Part shown: piece by piece, positions 41,096 to 50,724 of the stretch
Position numbering within the stretch: the stretch's first letter is position 1
Layout of the letters: each line of letters begins with the position of its first letter
Assembly: GCF_023898315.1 (NCBI RefSeq)
Contig: NC_064622.1
Coordinates: forward strand, 355,303,234-355,367,233
Direction of reading: 5' to 3'
DNA: 64,000 bases
From: Schistocerca nitens
Taxonomy: Eukaryota > Arthropoda > Insecta > Orthoptera > Acrididae
Translations under genes and position numbers: made by a program
Notes under the pieces: generated by a model
What the model was told of the DNA's origin: nothing
The model's input: the letters and a program-made list of their open reading frames with translations, nothing else
The model's database searches: none

Positions 41096-42517
41096 CACTC
41101 CTGGAAATTGAAATAAGAACACCGTGAATTCATTGTCCCAGGAAGGGGAAACTTTATTGACACATTCCTGGGGTCAGATACATCACATGATCACACTGAC
41201 AGAACCACAGGCACATAGACACAGGCAACAGAGCATGCACAATGTCGGCACTAGTACAGTGTATATCCACCTTTCGCAGCAATGCAGGCTGCTATTCTCC
41301 CATGGAGACGATCGTAGAGATGCTGGATGTAGTCCTGTGGAACGGCTTGCCATGCCATTTCCACCTGGCGCCTCAGTTGGACCAGCGTTCGTGCTGGACG
41401 TGCAGACCGCGCGAGACGACGCTTCATCCAGTCCCAAACATGCTCAATGGGGGACAGATCCGGAGATCTTGCTGGCCAGGGTAGTTGACTTACACCTTCT
41501 AGAGCACATTGGGTGGCACGGGATACATGCGGACGTGCATTGTCCTGTTGGAACAGCAAGTTCCCTTGCCGGTCTAGGAATGGTAGAACGATGGGTTCGA
41601 TGACGGTTTGGATGTACCGTGCACTATTCAGTGTCCCCTCGACGATCACCAGTGGTGTACGACCAGTGTAGGAGATCGCTCCCCACACCATGATGCCGGG
41701 TGTTGGCCCTGTGTGCCTCGGTCGTATGCAGTCCTGATTGTGGCGCTCACCTGCACGGCGCCAAACACGCATACGACCATCATTGGCACCAAGGCAGAAG
41801 CGACTCTCATCGCTGAAGACGACACGTCTCCATTCGTCCCTCCATTCACGCCTGTCGCGACACCACTGGAGGCGGGCTGCACGATGTTGGGGCGTGAGTG
41901 GAAGACGGCCTAACGGTGTGCGGGACCGTAGCCCAGCTTCATGGAGACGGTTGCGAATGGTCCTCGCCGATACCCCAGGAGCAACAGTGTCCCTAATTTG
42001 CTGGGAAGTGGCGGTGCGGTCCCCTACGGCACTGCGTAGGATCCTACGGTCTTGGCGTGCATCCGTGCGTCGCTGCGGTCCGGTCCCAGGTCTACGGCCA
42101 CGTGCACCTTCCGCCGACCACTGGCGACAACATCGATGTACTGTGGAGACCTCACGCCCCACGTGTTGAGCAATTCGGCGGTACGTCCACCCGGCCTCCC
42201 GCATGCCCACTATACGCCCTCGCTCAAAGTCCGTCAACTGCACATACGGTTCACGTCCACGCTGTCGCGGCATGCTACCAGTGTTAAAGACTGCGATGGA
42301 GCTCCGTATGCCACGGCAAACTGGCTGACACTGACGGCGGCGGCGCACAAATGCTGCGCAGCTAGCGCCATTCGACGGCCAACACCGCGGTTCCTGGTGT
42401 GTCCGCTGTGCCGTGCGTGTGATCATTGCTTGTACAGCCCTCTCGCAGTGTCCGGAGCAAGTATGGTGGGTCTGACACACCGGTGTCAATGTGTTCTTTT
42501 TTCCATTTCCAGGAGTG
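41096..42517 (-). mobile_element. Complete Tc1-like element
   Basis: TA at 41094-41095 and 42518-42519. The ends CACTCCTGGAAATTGAAATA and TTCCATTTCCAGGAGTG are terminal repeats of about 27 bp. Length 1422 bp. One uninterrupted transposase gene inside. Probably a recent insertion. Confidence 0.94.
41251..42273 (-). CDS. Tc1-like transposase, 340 aa, intact
   Basis: Catalyses cut-and-paste transposition at TA. N-terminal HTH: LTDFERGRIVGMREAGWTYR (13-32) and REVSTVHRCCRQW (40-52); second HTH near 85-112 (TSQQIRDTVAPGVSARTIRN). DDE core: VVFSDESRF (D155), FQQDNARPHV (D244), PDLSPIEHVWD (E277). I count 32 residues between D244 and E277, two fewer than the classic DD34E; the gap is at the ALEGVSQLPWP stretch. 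I chose the ATG at 42273 because it starts MPRQRG, as such proteins usually do; the frame is open further upstream into the terminal repeat, which is unlikely to be translated. No stop or missing residue is seen. Confidence 0.93.
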   Translation of the reverse strand: MPRQRGREPYVQLTDFERGRIVGMREAGWTYRRIAQHVGREVSTVHRCCRQWSAEGARGRRPGTGPQRRTDARQDRRILRSAVGDRTATSQQIRDTVAPGVSARTIRNRLHEAGLRSRTPLGRLPLTPQHRAARLQWCRDRREWRDEWRRVVFSDESRFCLGANDGRMRVWRRAGERHNQDCIRPRHTGPTPGIMVWGAISYTGRTPLVIVEGTLNSARYIQTVIEPIVLPFLDRQGNLLFQQDNARPHVSRATQCALEGVSQLPWPARSPDLSPIEHVWDWMKRRLARSARPARTLVQLRRQVEMAWQAVPQDYIQHLYDRLHGRIAACIAAKGGYTLY

Positions 42518-43259
42518 TATATATACATATAATCAAAGATGGGAGCACAGCTCCTCCCTCCCCCTCCATTGCCATGATTCCCCCCTCTGAGTTGTCAGTA
42601 TCTGTTGGTGAATCAGTATCTGGATGACTTGGGATGGGTCATTTACCAACACACAATAGGTTTCTTTGTTGCTGTCGTGTAATATTTATTATTATATTTT
42701 TTATTTTCTCAAGGAAAGGACAGGTACTTTATTTCAGTTTCTATAGCAATGTGTCACATCACCAACAACTTAAATCTTGGCATAATTCCGTAAATACGGA
42801 CACAAACTGATTCACTTACTTTACGACCATTCCTTGTCCTAAGAACCAACGGCATTGTAGACATATAGTAAGATGAAATGTACGATAAGCAATAACTTCT
42901 CGGCTGTTAAAAGACTCCAGCCCTGATACACTCTCCACTTTATCACCACGAACAAGAGCCACAGTAACCAAACCATTGCCATGTGCACTAGCATCAGTAT
43001 TAATAAGTGTAAAATTCAGTACGCATCCACAAAACACTAATGCACTCTGGTGGCCGTTCTACCTGTCACAAAGTATTGCAGCTCTAATCAGCTACATTCC
43101 TACCGATGGGTTGTACGTGAACGAACTTACATTTATTTACTTTTTTTATTTTAAATTTTTTCAGGCAGTGTGTTGAAACAGGAACTTACGTTATGTATCC
43201 TGTGAACATGTGTGAGTAGTCAGTGGTCGTTTCGTTAGTGCAATATGTGGAAGTGAGCT
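42518..43259. other. No gene recognised
   Basis: Contains a TATATACATATA start, a CT-rich patch near 42550, and AT-rich DNA (42660-42720). Chance frames only. Confidence 0.45.
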
Positions 43260-43608
43260 AGTAGTGGCTGGCAGGCGTCTCCGGTCACGACGCAAGTGCA
43301 CGGTAAAACAAAGAGACGCGTCGAGCGGTGGTAGGCGAGTAGCGCAAACGCAAATGACTGCGCGAAGCGGCCCCGCCCGACGGGGGGCGACCGCGTAGTT
43401 GCAGCACGCGCCGCGGCGAGCGAGCGCGCCGGATAAAAGCGCGAGAGGAAAGAAAATGAGTGCACGCGCTAAACAGCGTAGGCGCGCTTCCACACCACAG
43501 TCGCGCCAACATTTGCGTATCGCGCCAGGAAAAAAAACCTCTGATCCATACTCCGCACTGACGTGGGGCCTGAACGAACTGTCCCCTCACCAATTTCATT
43601 CACACTGA
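43260..43608 (+). other. CpG-rich patch with short basic ORF
   Basis: 43320-43520 is CpG-dense (GCGCCGCGGCGAGCGAGCGC). GGATAAAAGCGCG at about 43430 could be a TATA-like element. An ATG at 43456 in fair context (AGAAAATGAG) opens 50 codons, MSARAKQRRRASTPQSRQHL onward, basic and without known domain. Could be a promoter and first exon, or coincidence. Confidence 0.3.
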
Positions 43609-44131
43609 CGGAGTGTGCAGAGCACGACTAGGAATTCAACATACGCAACCAGACGCAAGTTTCAACTGTTTTCGAGAAATTCGAGTTTTAAAATTTTAGG
43701 CGTGCTTATACAGGATGAAAATTATTCAAACCTACTAACTCTGGGAGACTGCACAGGACACCAAAACTGGGACTTCAGATCGAAATGTTTTATTTTATTT
43801 TAAGTACAATTTTTTTGTTGTACTATGTATTTATTTGCTGGTAGTGACACAGTTTACACGACGAACTCATTTCGGCGATTTGCTATTGTCAAGTGCACAT
43901 CTTAGCTGGTATGACGTCGTCCATCTGCCATCGTGGAGCGTAAATGTCGGTTATTTTTTTTTTGTTATGACACGAGGACGTTATTTATATGTTTACTTTT
44001 AATCTGCGTGATCTTGCAAAGTTATTTTTTTACAGCTTTTCTGGCAGCTTCCGCTGCAGCGATCTGTCAATAAAGCTGTCAAAAAATAACTTTACAAGAT
44101 CACATAGATTAAAAGTAAATATATAAGCAAC

Positions 44132-44679
44132 TGCTACAGAAGAATGCTGAAGATTAGATGGTTCAAATGGCTCTGAGCACTATGGGACTCAACTGCTGTG
44201 GTCATAAGTCCCCTAGAACTTAGAACTACTTAAACCTAACTAACCTAAGGACAGCACACAACACCCAGCCATCACGAGGCAGAGAAAATCCCTGACCCCG
44301 CCGGGAATCGAACCCGGGAACCCGGGCGTGGGAAGCGAGAACGCTACCGCACGACCGAAGATTAGATGGGTAGATCACGTAACTAATGAGGAAGTATTGA
44401 ATAGGATTGGGGAGAAGAGGAGTATGTGGCACAACTTGACAAGAAGAAGGGATCGGTTGGTAGGACATGTTCTCAGGCATCAAGGGATCACCAATTTAGT
44501 ATTGGAGGGCAGCGTGGAGGGTAAAAATCGTAGAGGGAGACCAAGAGATGAATACACTAAACAGATTCAGAAGGATGTAGGCTGCAGTACGTATTGAGAG
44601 ATGAAGAAGCTTGCACAGGATAGAGTAGCATGGAGAGCTGCATCAAACCAGTCTCAGGACTGAAGACCACAACAACAAC
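44132..44679 (+). mobile_element. 5'-truncated RTE LINE, sense, with nested SINE
   Basis: Covers the last codons of the RTE ORF (MLKIRWVDHVTNEEVLNR to AASNQSQD) and the (ACA)n tail. The target duplication is ATATAAGCAAC at 44121-44131 and 44680-44690. A stop at about 44595 (CSTY then stop, where CSRYWEMKK is expected) and the SINE disable it. Confidence 0.93.
44162..44356 (-). repeat. SINE type B, antisense, in RTE
   Basis: Same head as 2552-2754 (GTAGCGTTCTCGCTTCCCAC on the minus strand) and the type A/B common tail. The target duplication is GAAGATTAGATGG at 44149-44161 and 44357-44369. Confidence 0.94.
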
Positions 44680-44984
44680 ATATAAGCAACGTGATCGTAC
44701 CATAACAAAAAGATAACCGACGTTTACGTTCTAAGATCCCGTATGGACCACGTCATACCAGCTAAGACGTAGCCAATGGCAAATCGCCGAAACGCGTTCG
44801 TCGTGTAAACTGTATCACCACGAGTAAATGAATATATATTGCAGCAAAAAGCTTGTACTTCAAATAAATTATGTCGTTCTTCGACCTTATGCTAGCTGTG
44901 GTCCCACTGGAAACGAAATTGTTGAAAACATTTTTCTCTAATGTCAGAATTACCTGCGAGCATTTCTTAATCCGGTGGAGGCGT

Positions 44985-45830
44985 AGTTGCTCTCATCACC
45001 TGTGCAGCTGTAGTTGAGCAATTGCTAAACCATTTCACTTACAGCGTGGGCACAACCTGGAACCAGATGATTATCCACTCACAGCACAATCTCCGCAGTG
45101 ATACCTAGAACAGTGTCATATGCGTCCTACATTTTTCCCTCCTCTTTGCTGTTTACAGATGAAGCAACGTTCGGGCGTGATTGGGTCTTCACCACCAACA
45201 ATTCGCATGTTTTGAGTGAGGTTAATTCACATGTGACATTTAACTCGCTATCGTCAATTGCAGTTCTAGGCGAGTGTGTGGGCTGATACTGTTGGTGACT
45301 CTTTAATTCGGCGATATCTCCTACCTTGGCCATTCTGTGAGAGCCATTATCATCAATCTCCTCGCCAGAGCGTTGAGTTGCTGGACGACGTACCAAATGG
45401 TTCAAATGGCTCTGAGCACTATGGGACTTAACATCTAGGTCATCAGTCCCCTAGAGCTTAGAACTACTTAAACCTAACTAACCTAAGGACATCACACAAC
45501 ACCCAGTCATCACGAGGCAGAGAAAATCCCTGACCCCGCCGAGAATCGAACCCGGTAACCCGGACGTGGGAAGCGAGAACGCTATCGCACGACCACGAGC
45601 TGCGGACTCGGCGTACCACTTGCTACAAGACGGTGCATGTGATTCCAGCATGACAGGGCGCCGGCACATTTCATTATTCCTGTGTGTTCATTCTTGAACC
45701 GACAGTTTCCAGAAAAATGGATTGGCAGTCCCATTAAGTACTCCATTCCCTGATTTGACCCTTCTGGACTTTTTGTGTGACGAGAGATGTGCAACCTTGC
45801 TTGCAAAACCCCTGTCGAATAGGAAAAGGA
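44985..45830 (+). pseudogene. IS630/mariner-like transposase relic, with SINE
   Basis: The frame at 45098 reads LLFTDEATFGRDWVFTTNNS, the first acidic block of the same family as 47768. After the SINE, LLQDGAC..  near 45620 and FPDLTLLDFLC near 45745 are the second and third blocks. An upstream stretch can be read as NLEPDDYP in another frame. Badly mutated. A short AGC repeat (45843-45879) follows. Confidence 0.65.
45396..45608 (-). repeat. SINE type B, antisense
   Basis: Head complement GTGGGAAGCGAGAACGCTAT and shared tail. The flanks GACGTACCA (45387-45395) and CGGCGTACCA suggest a short, worn target duplication. It interrupts the mariner-like relic. Confidence 0.88.
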
Positions 45831-46160
45831 TATGGTTTTGAAGGTAGTAGTAGCAGCAGCAGCAGCGGCAGCAGTAGGAGTTAAGGACACTCCTTCAGTT
45901 TTTGACCGTGTTAGAGACAGAACATGACCCATCGCTGTAGACTCTGTTTACAAGTTTGAACCTCTAGTGTAACTGAATTAATTATGGTGTGTTAATTTAG
46001 CTGTCACTTGGTACTGAAGAATTACATCGTTTGCGTTACTTTTTTTCCTCACAAGAAAACGCATCAGAGAAACTGTTTTCATTGTCCCATGCAAACTCCC
46101 AGAGTTTGTTACTTTTAGTAATTTTCAACCAGTTTAAAAAATCGTCACAGGAAAAAACTA

Positions 46161-47492
46161 CAGGGTTATTACAAATGATTGAAGCGATTTCACAGCTCTA
46201 CAATAACTTTATTATTTGAGATGTTTTCACAATGCTTTGCACACACATACAAAAACTCAAAAAGTTTTTTTAGGCATTCACAAATGTTCGATATGTGCCC
46301 CTGTAGTGATTCGGCAGACATCAAGCCGATCATCAAGTTCCTCCCACACTCGGCGCAGCATGTCCCCATCAATGAGTTCGAAAGCATCGTTGATGCGAGC
46401 TCGCAGTTCTGGCACGTTTCTTGGTAGAGGAGGTTTAAACACTGAATCTTCCACATAACCCCACAGAAAGAAATCGCATGGGGTTAAGTCGGGAGAGCGT
46501 GGAGGCCATGACATGAATTGCTCTCCACCACGACCGATCCATCGGTTTTCCAATCTCCTGTTTAAGAAATTCCGAACATCATGATGGAAGCGCGGTGGAG
46601 CACCATCCTGTTGAAAGATGAAGTCGGCGCTGTCGGTCTCCAGTTGTGGCATGAGCCAATTTTCCAGCATGTCCAGATACACGTGTCCTGTAACGTTTTT
46701 TTCGCAGAAGAAAAAGGGGCCGTAAACTTTAAACCGTGAGATTGCACAAAACACGTTAAGTTTTGGTGAATTGCGAATTTGCTGCACGAATTCGTGAGGA
46801 TTCTCTACCGCCCACATTCGCACATTGTGTCTGTTCACTTCACCATTAAGAAAAAATGTTGCTTCATCACTGAAAACAAGTTTCGCACTGAACGCATCCT
46901 CTTCCATGAGCTGTTGCAACCGCGCCGAAAATTCAAAGCGTTTGACTTTGTCATCGGGTGTCAGGGCTTGTAGCAATTGTAAACGGTAAGGCTTCTGCTT
47001 TAGCCTTTTCCGTAAGATTTTCCAAACCGTCGGCTGTGGTACGTTTAGCTCCCTGCTTGCGCTATTCGTCGAGTTCCGCGGGCTACGCGTGAAACTTGCC
47101 CGCACGCGTTCAACCGTTTCTTCGCTCACTGCATGCCTACCCGTTGATTTCCCCTTACAGAGGCATCCAGAAGCTTTAAACTGCGCATACCATCGCCGAA
47201 TGGAGTTAGCAGTTGGTGGATCTTTGTTGAACTTCGTCCTGAAGTGTCGTTGCACTGTAATGACTGACTGATGTGAATGCATTTCAAGCACGACATACGC
47301 TTTCTCTGCTCCTGTCGCCATTTTGTCTCACTGCGCTCTCGAGCGCTCTGGCGGCAGAAACCTGAAGTGCGGCTTCAGCCGAACAAAACTTTATCAGTTT
47401 TTCAACGTATCTGTAGTGTGTCGTGACCATATGTCAATGAATGGAGCTACAGTGAATTTATGAAATCGTTTCAATCATTTGTAATAGCCCTG
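46161..47492 (-). mobile_element. Complete mariner-like element
   Basis: TA at 46159-46160 and 47493-47494. The left end CAGGGTTATTACAAATGATT and the complement of the right end CAGGGCTATTACAAATGATT continue as terminal repeats of about 32 bp with two mismatches. 1332 bp with one intact gene. Confidence 0.95.
46278..47321 (-). CDS. Mariner-like transposase, 347 aa, intact
   Basis: Starts MATGAEKAYVVLEMHSHQSV, with an N-terminal HTH (ITVQRHFRTKF, SIRRWYAQFKASG) and a second at PQPTVWKILRKRL (95-107). Catalytic core: LVFSDEATFFLNGEVNRHN (D152), FIFQQDGAPPRF (D239), RSPDLTPCDFFLWG (D283). I count 43 residues between D239 and D283, two more than the 41 in the related relic at 6974-8208. The LSEVEELDDR-like C-terminus ends TTGAHIEHL. 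No stop, frameshift or lost key residue is seen. It moves its own element at TA sites. Closest relatives by memory are arthropod mariner-superfamily elements with W.GRGG before the last acidic block. Confidence 0.93.
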   Translation of the reverse strand: MATGAEKAYVVLEMHSHQSVITVQRHFRTKFNKDPPTANSIRRWYAQFKASGCLCKGKSTGRHAVSEETVERVRASFTRSPRNSTNSASRELNVPQPTVWKILRKRLKQKPYRLQLLQALTPDDKVKRFEFSARLQQLMEEDAFSAKLVFSDEATFFLNGEVNRHNVRMWAVENPHEFVQQIRNSPKLNVFCAISRFKVYGPFFFCEKNVTGHVYLDMLENWLMPQLETDSADFIFQQDGAPPRFHHDVRNFLNRRLENRWIGRGGEQFMSWPPRSPDLTPCDFFLWGYVEDSVFKPPLPRNVPELRARINDAFELIDGDMLRRVWEELDDRLDVCRITTGAHIEHL

Positions 47493-47527
47493 TATATTAG
47501 AGAAAACTATTTGTTTTAATGTACTGT

Positions 47528-47660
47528 GCAGCTCGTGGTCTTGCGGTAGCGTTCTCGCTTCCCGCGGATAGGATCCCGTGTTCGATTCCCTGCCTCGAGA
47601 TACTTCATCATCCCCATAACGGTTGGGGGAAGGCAAAGGCAAACCAGTGGCATCGCCAGT
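47528..47660 (+). repeat. SINE head, type B/F-like, sense, partial
   Basis: GCTCGTGGTCTTGCGGTAGC and GTGTTCGATTCCCTGCC match the type B head. After that it runs into CATCATCCCCATAACGG and GGCAAAGGCAAACCAGTGGC instead of the common tail, so it is another head/tail combination. Right end approximate. Confidence 0.65.
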
Positions 47661-47767
47661 GTTTTATTTTACATGTCCCTGTCGCCATGAGACTTACGCC
47701 ATTGCTTGTTACAGGTTAGTACGACTGTTACAATCACACGGGTTACTATACAGAGTTAATCACAGAC

Positions 47768-48712
47768 TTGGCTCTTGTGTTGGCAGTGCACAAAAATTCA
47801 GAGATGGCAGATGCACGCTTGATGTACAGATTAGCTGACAGAAACGGCGCTCGCGCTCATCCTTTGTACTGGGAGAGATTTCTAGGTCGAAGGCACAACG
47901 ACAGGAAAATGTTTGAAGCCACTGATCGTCGACTTAGCGATCGGGGAGTATTTAAGACTGATACCCGCGACTGTGGAAGGGCTAGAAGAACGAGGACACC
48001 GCAACGCGAGGCGTTAGTTCTTCATGCAGTTGACGGCATACCTAGCGTCAGTACAAGACGTGTAGTTGCAACACTGCATGTTGACCTCACGACTGTCTGG
48101 CGAGAGTTACACGAGGAACAGCTGTGTCCATAGCATTTACAGCGCCTGCAGGCACTATCAGTAGCTGATTTTACTACACGGGTACTCTTTTCTGAATGGT
48201 TTATTCAACAATATGTCAACACTAATTTTAGTGCAACGGTGCAGTTCACAGACGACGCATCGTTTCAACGGGATCAGATTGTAAATTTCTACAATCGGCA
48301 GGTACGGACAAGTCACCAACAAAGATTTTCTATCAATATTTGGGCCGGCATTGTTGGTGACTGACTGTTAGGGTCTCGCTTGCTTATACCCACTCTCAAG
48401 AAGGAAGTTATCATAATTTAGTAGAGAATGTTCTGCTTAATCTGTTATCAGATATGCCTTTAGCTGGGCGACAGCTCCTCATTTTAGTGGTAATGTCCGT
48501 CGGTTTCTAAATAACAGATTCGGTGACGGATGGATAGGTAGAGACGGACCAACTGCCTGGCCTCCACGCACTCCGGACCTAAACCCATTGGACTTTTATT
48601 TGTGGGAGCATCTGACAGCTCTTGTGTTTGGTATCCCAGAACAAGATGTTCAGAGTCGTCTCCGTGCCCGCATTATCGAAGACTGCGAAACCGTTGTATT
48701 GTATGTTAACCG
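47768..48712 (+). pseudogene. IS630/mariner-like transposase relic, sense
   Basis: Starts MADARLMYRLADRNGARAHP (47807 in a longer frame), with HTH (VSTRRVVATLHVDLTTVWRE). A stop at 48131 ends the frame. Then VQFTDDASFQRDQIVNFYNR (first block), RFSINIWAGIVGD, and near 48560 WPPRTPDLNPLDFYLWEHL (third block). The second block (expected QDGAPAHF) is only partly readable (SSHFSGNVRRFLNNRFGDG). The C-terminus is replaced by repeat R2 at 48715. Confidence 0.8.
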
Positions 48713-48714
48713 GG

Positions 48715-49150
48715 GACCTAGAAACGACGGAGAGGCTCCGTCCCCGCCGCAGCCGCAGTGGTGCACAACCCCACAACGGCTACCGAAGTCCACTTCACCC
48801 CTCCGCCGCCCCACACCGAACCCAGGGTTATTGTGCGCTTCGGCCCACCGGTTGGCTCCCCCAGGGAACGTTTCACACCAGACGAGTGTAACCCATATGT
48901 TTGCGTGATAGAGTAATGGTCGTGTACGCGTACGTGGAGAACTTGTTTGCGCAGCAATCGCCGACATAGCGTAACTGAGGCGGAATAAGGGGAATCGCAT
49001 TTGCCAAGACAGATGGAAAACCGCCTAAAAACCATCCACAGACTGGCCGGCTCAGCGGACCGGACCTTCGTGCCGGGGACCAGGCGCTCCTTCCCGCACG
49101 GAAAGCCGTGCGTTAGAGCGCACGGCCAACCGGGCGGGCACTGCGAAACC
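48715..49150 (+). repeat. GC-rich repeat R2, sense
   Basis: Begins CCTAGAAACGACGGAGAGGC. Its first 150 bases recur in reverse at 13799-13958. Contains GGCGGAATAAGGGGAATCGC and CCGTGCGTTAGAGCGCACGG, a small palindrome near 49106. No gene. The family is unknown to me. Confidence 0.65.
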
Positions 49151-49298
49151 ATACACAATACTCCAGTGATACATCAGCGATCCGAGATCCACTACGATGG
49201 CGGGTTGACGTATGTATCAGTGCCCACAGAGGGCATGTTTAACATCTCCTGTGAGAAAGAGTTGCATGTGGTATGCTGGTGCGTTCTGTTCGTGTATG

Positions 49299-49498
49299 GC
49301 TCAAATGGTTCAAATGGCTCTGAGCACTATGCGACAACTTCTGAGGTCATCAGTCGCCTAGAACTTAGAACTAATTAAACCTAACTAACCTAAGGACATC
49401 ACACACATCCATGCCCGAGGCAGGATTCGAACCTGCGACCGTAGCGGTCGCTCGGTTCCAGACTGTAGCGCCTAGAACCGCACGACCACTCCGGCCGG
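49299..49498 (-). repeat. SINE type A, antisense
   Basis: Complete. The target duplication is GTTCGTGTATG at 49288-49298 and 49499-49509. Confidence 0.94.
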
Positions 49499-49607
49499 GT
49501 TCGTGTATGCTTCCTATGATTAATGTGTAGGAGAAAACGAGATGTGACATGGAAACAAAGCGTTTTCTTCGTCTACGTGTGAGGACCGTGTCCTGCAATT
49601 TGTGCCG

Positions 49608-49799
49608 AGCCGGCCGCGGTGGCCGAGCGGTTCTATAGCGCTTCAGTCCGGAACCGCGCTGCTACTACGCGCGCAGGTTCGAATCCTGCCTCGGGCATGG
49701 ATGTGTGTGATGCCCTTAGGTTAGTTAGGTTTAAGTAGTTCTAAGTCTAGGGGACTGATGACCTCAGATGTTAAGTCCCATAGTGCTTAGAGCCATTTG
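49608..49799 (+). repeat. SINE type A, sense
   Basis: Complete, with GCCGGCCGCGGTGGCCGAGC head. The target duplication is AATTTGTGCCG at 49597-49607 and 49800-49810. It lies 109 bp from the antisense SINE at 49299. Confidence 0.94.
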
Positions 49800-49810
49800 A
49801 ATTTGTGCCG

Positions 49811-50160
49811 TACATTTTTCTTACGTCCTGTATAATAGTAATTTAAACGACAGTGAGCGTCGTAAGACTGTGCTACCCACGTCACAAGGCCATAATCGTT
49901 GTAAGTGGTTTGAGGAGCAGGATAGTGAACTCACATTGATGTCTTCGCCTGATCTGAGTCCGATAGAACACGTCGTCGCCGCTGTTGGGGGATAACTCCT
50001 AGCCATAAACCACTGTCCCATAATTTATAAGAATTGCGTGACCCATGGGGAGACAACTGGAAACATGCCAAGGACTTGTCGAATCCATGCCACGTAGAAT
50101 CGCCTCTGTATTGCGTTCCACAGGTGTACCAGTGCGGCGTTAAGCAGATGATCATTATGT
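49811..50160 (+). pseudogene. Tc1-like transposase C-terminal relic
   Basis: Read as NRCKWFEEQDSELTLM and SSPDLSPIEHVVAAVG (third block with Glu), then after shifts a PRTCRIHAT-like tail where HLVESMPRRI is expected. Only the C-terminal part remains recognisable. The upstream part probably lies left of the SINE but is unreadable. Confidence 0.65.
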
Positions 50161-50551
50161 TCGGCTCATCAGTGTATATTCTTACTTTAACGTTGATTAC
50201 GTTCCTGCCACCTTCAACATGTAAAATACTACTGTCACACGGCAACATTTTACAGCCCAGACTTACGGTGGTCGCGTATCAGCTAACGCCTGCCTCGACC
50301 TCGAGAAACTTCTCTGGCTTATCCACACCACCAGAAAGCACCATTGACTGCGCTGATACTTTAGCAACGCTCTCAAGCTCAGCCATCACAGATAAAAAGT
50401 TCCTTGCAAACAGTTGATCTTATCATGAAACTACAATCACCGACTTTCTCCCCTGAACGCCAAATTTTTTATTGATTCACAACTTTATTACGGGAAATGA
50501 CCATCGAGATAAAATGAGAGAAATCACACCCAATTAACTATGTAATTGTAG
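50161..50551. other. No gene recognised
   Basis: No repeat or coding motif found between the Tc1-like relic and the SINE at 50564. Confidence 0.45.
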
Positions 50552-50563
50552 ACCAGATGTGGC

Positions 50564-50712
50564 CTGTGCGGCTGGTCCCGGCGGAGGTTCGAGCCCTCCC
50601 TCGGGTATGGGTGTGTGTGTTTGTCATTAGGATAATTTAGGTTAAGTAGAGTGTAAGCTTAGGGACTGGTGACCTTAGCAGTTAAGTCCCGTAAGATTTC
50701 ACACACATTTGA
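50564..50712 (+). repeat. SINE type C, sense
   Basis: CTGTGCGGCTGGTCCCGGCG head, GGTTCGAGCCC B-box, tail TAAGCTTAGGGACTGGTGAC. The target duplication is ACCAGATGTGGC at 50552-50563 and 50713-50724. Confidence 0.93.
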
Positions 50713-50724
50713 ACCAGATGTGGC

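Larger units (their letters stand above)
43844..44820. repeat. Inverted-repeat element (Penelope-like ends), interrupted
   Basis: Left arm 43844-44039 pairs with a right arm running 44072-44131 plus 44691-44820. The outer ends are GTGACACAGTTTACACGACG and its complement; the arms also share AATCGCCGAAACGCG-type motif (complement at about 43869, worn). A 32-nt loop sits between them. The right arm is split by the RTE at 44132-44679. CCGAAACGCGTTCGTCG resembles motifs at Penelope-like element ends, but no coding part exists. Confidence 0.65.

Noticed and set aside
41608-42627. Plus-strand frames of up to 191 codons
   Set aside because: They overlap the Tc1-like transposase on the other strand, and show no domain.
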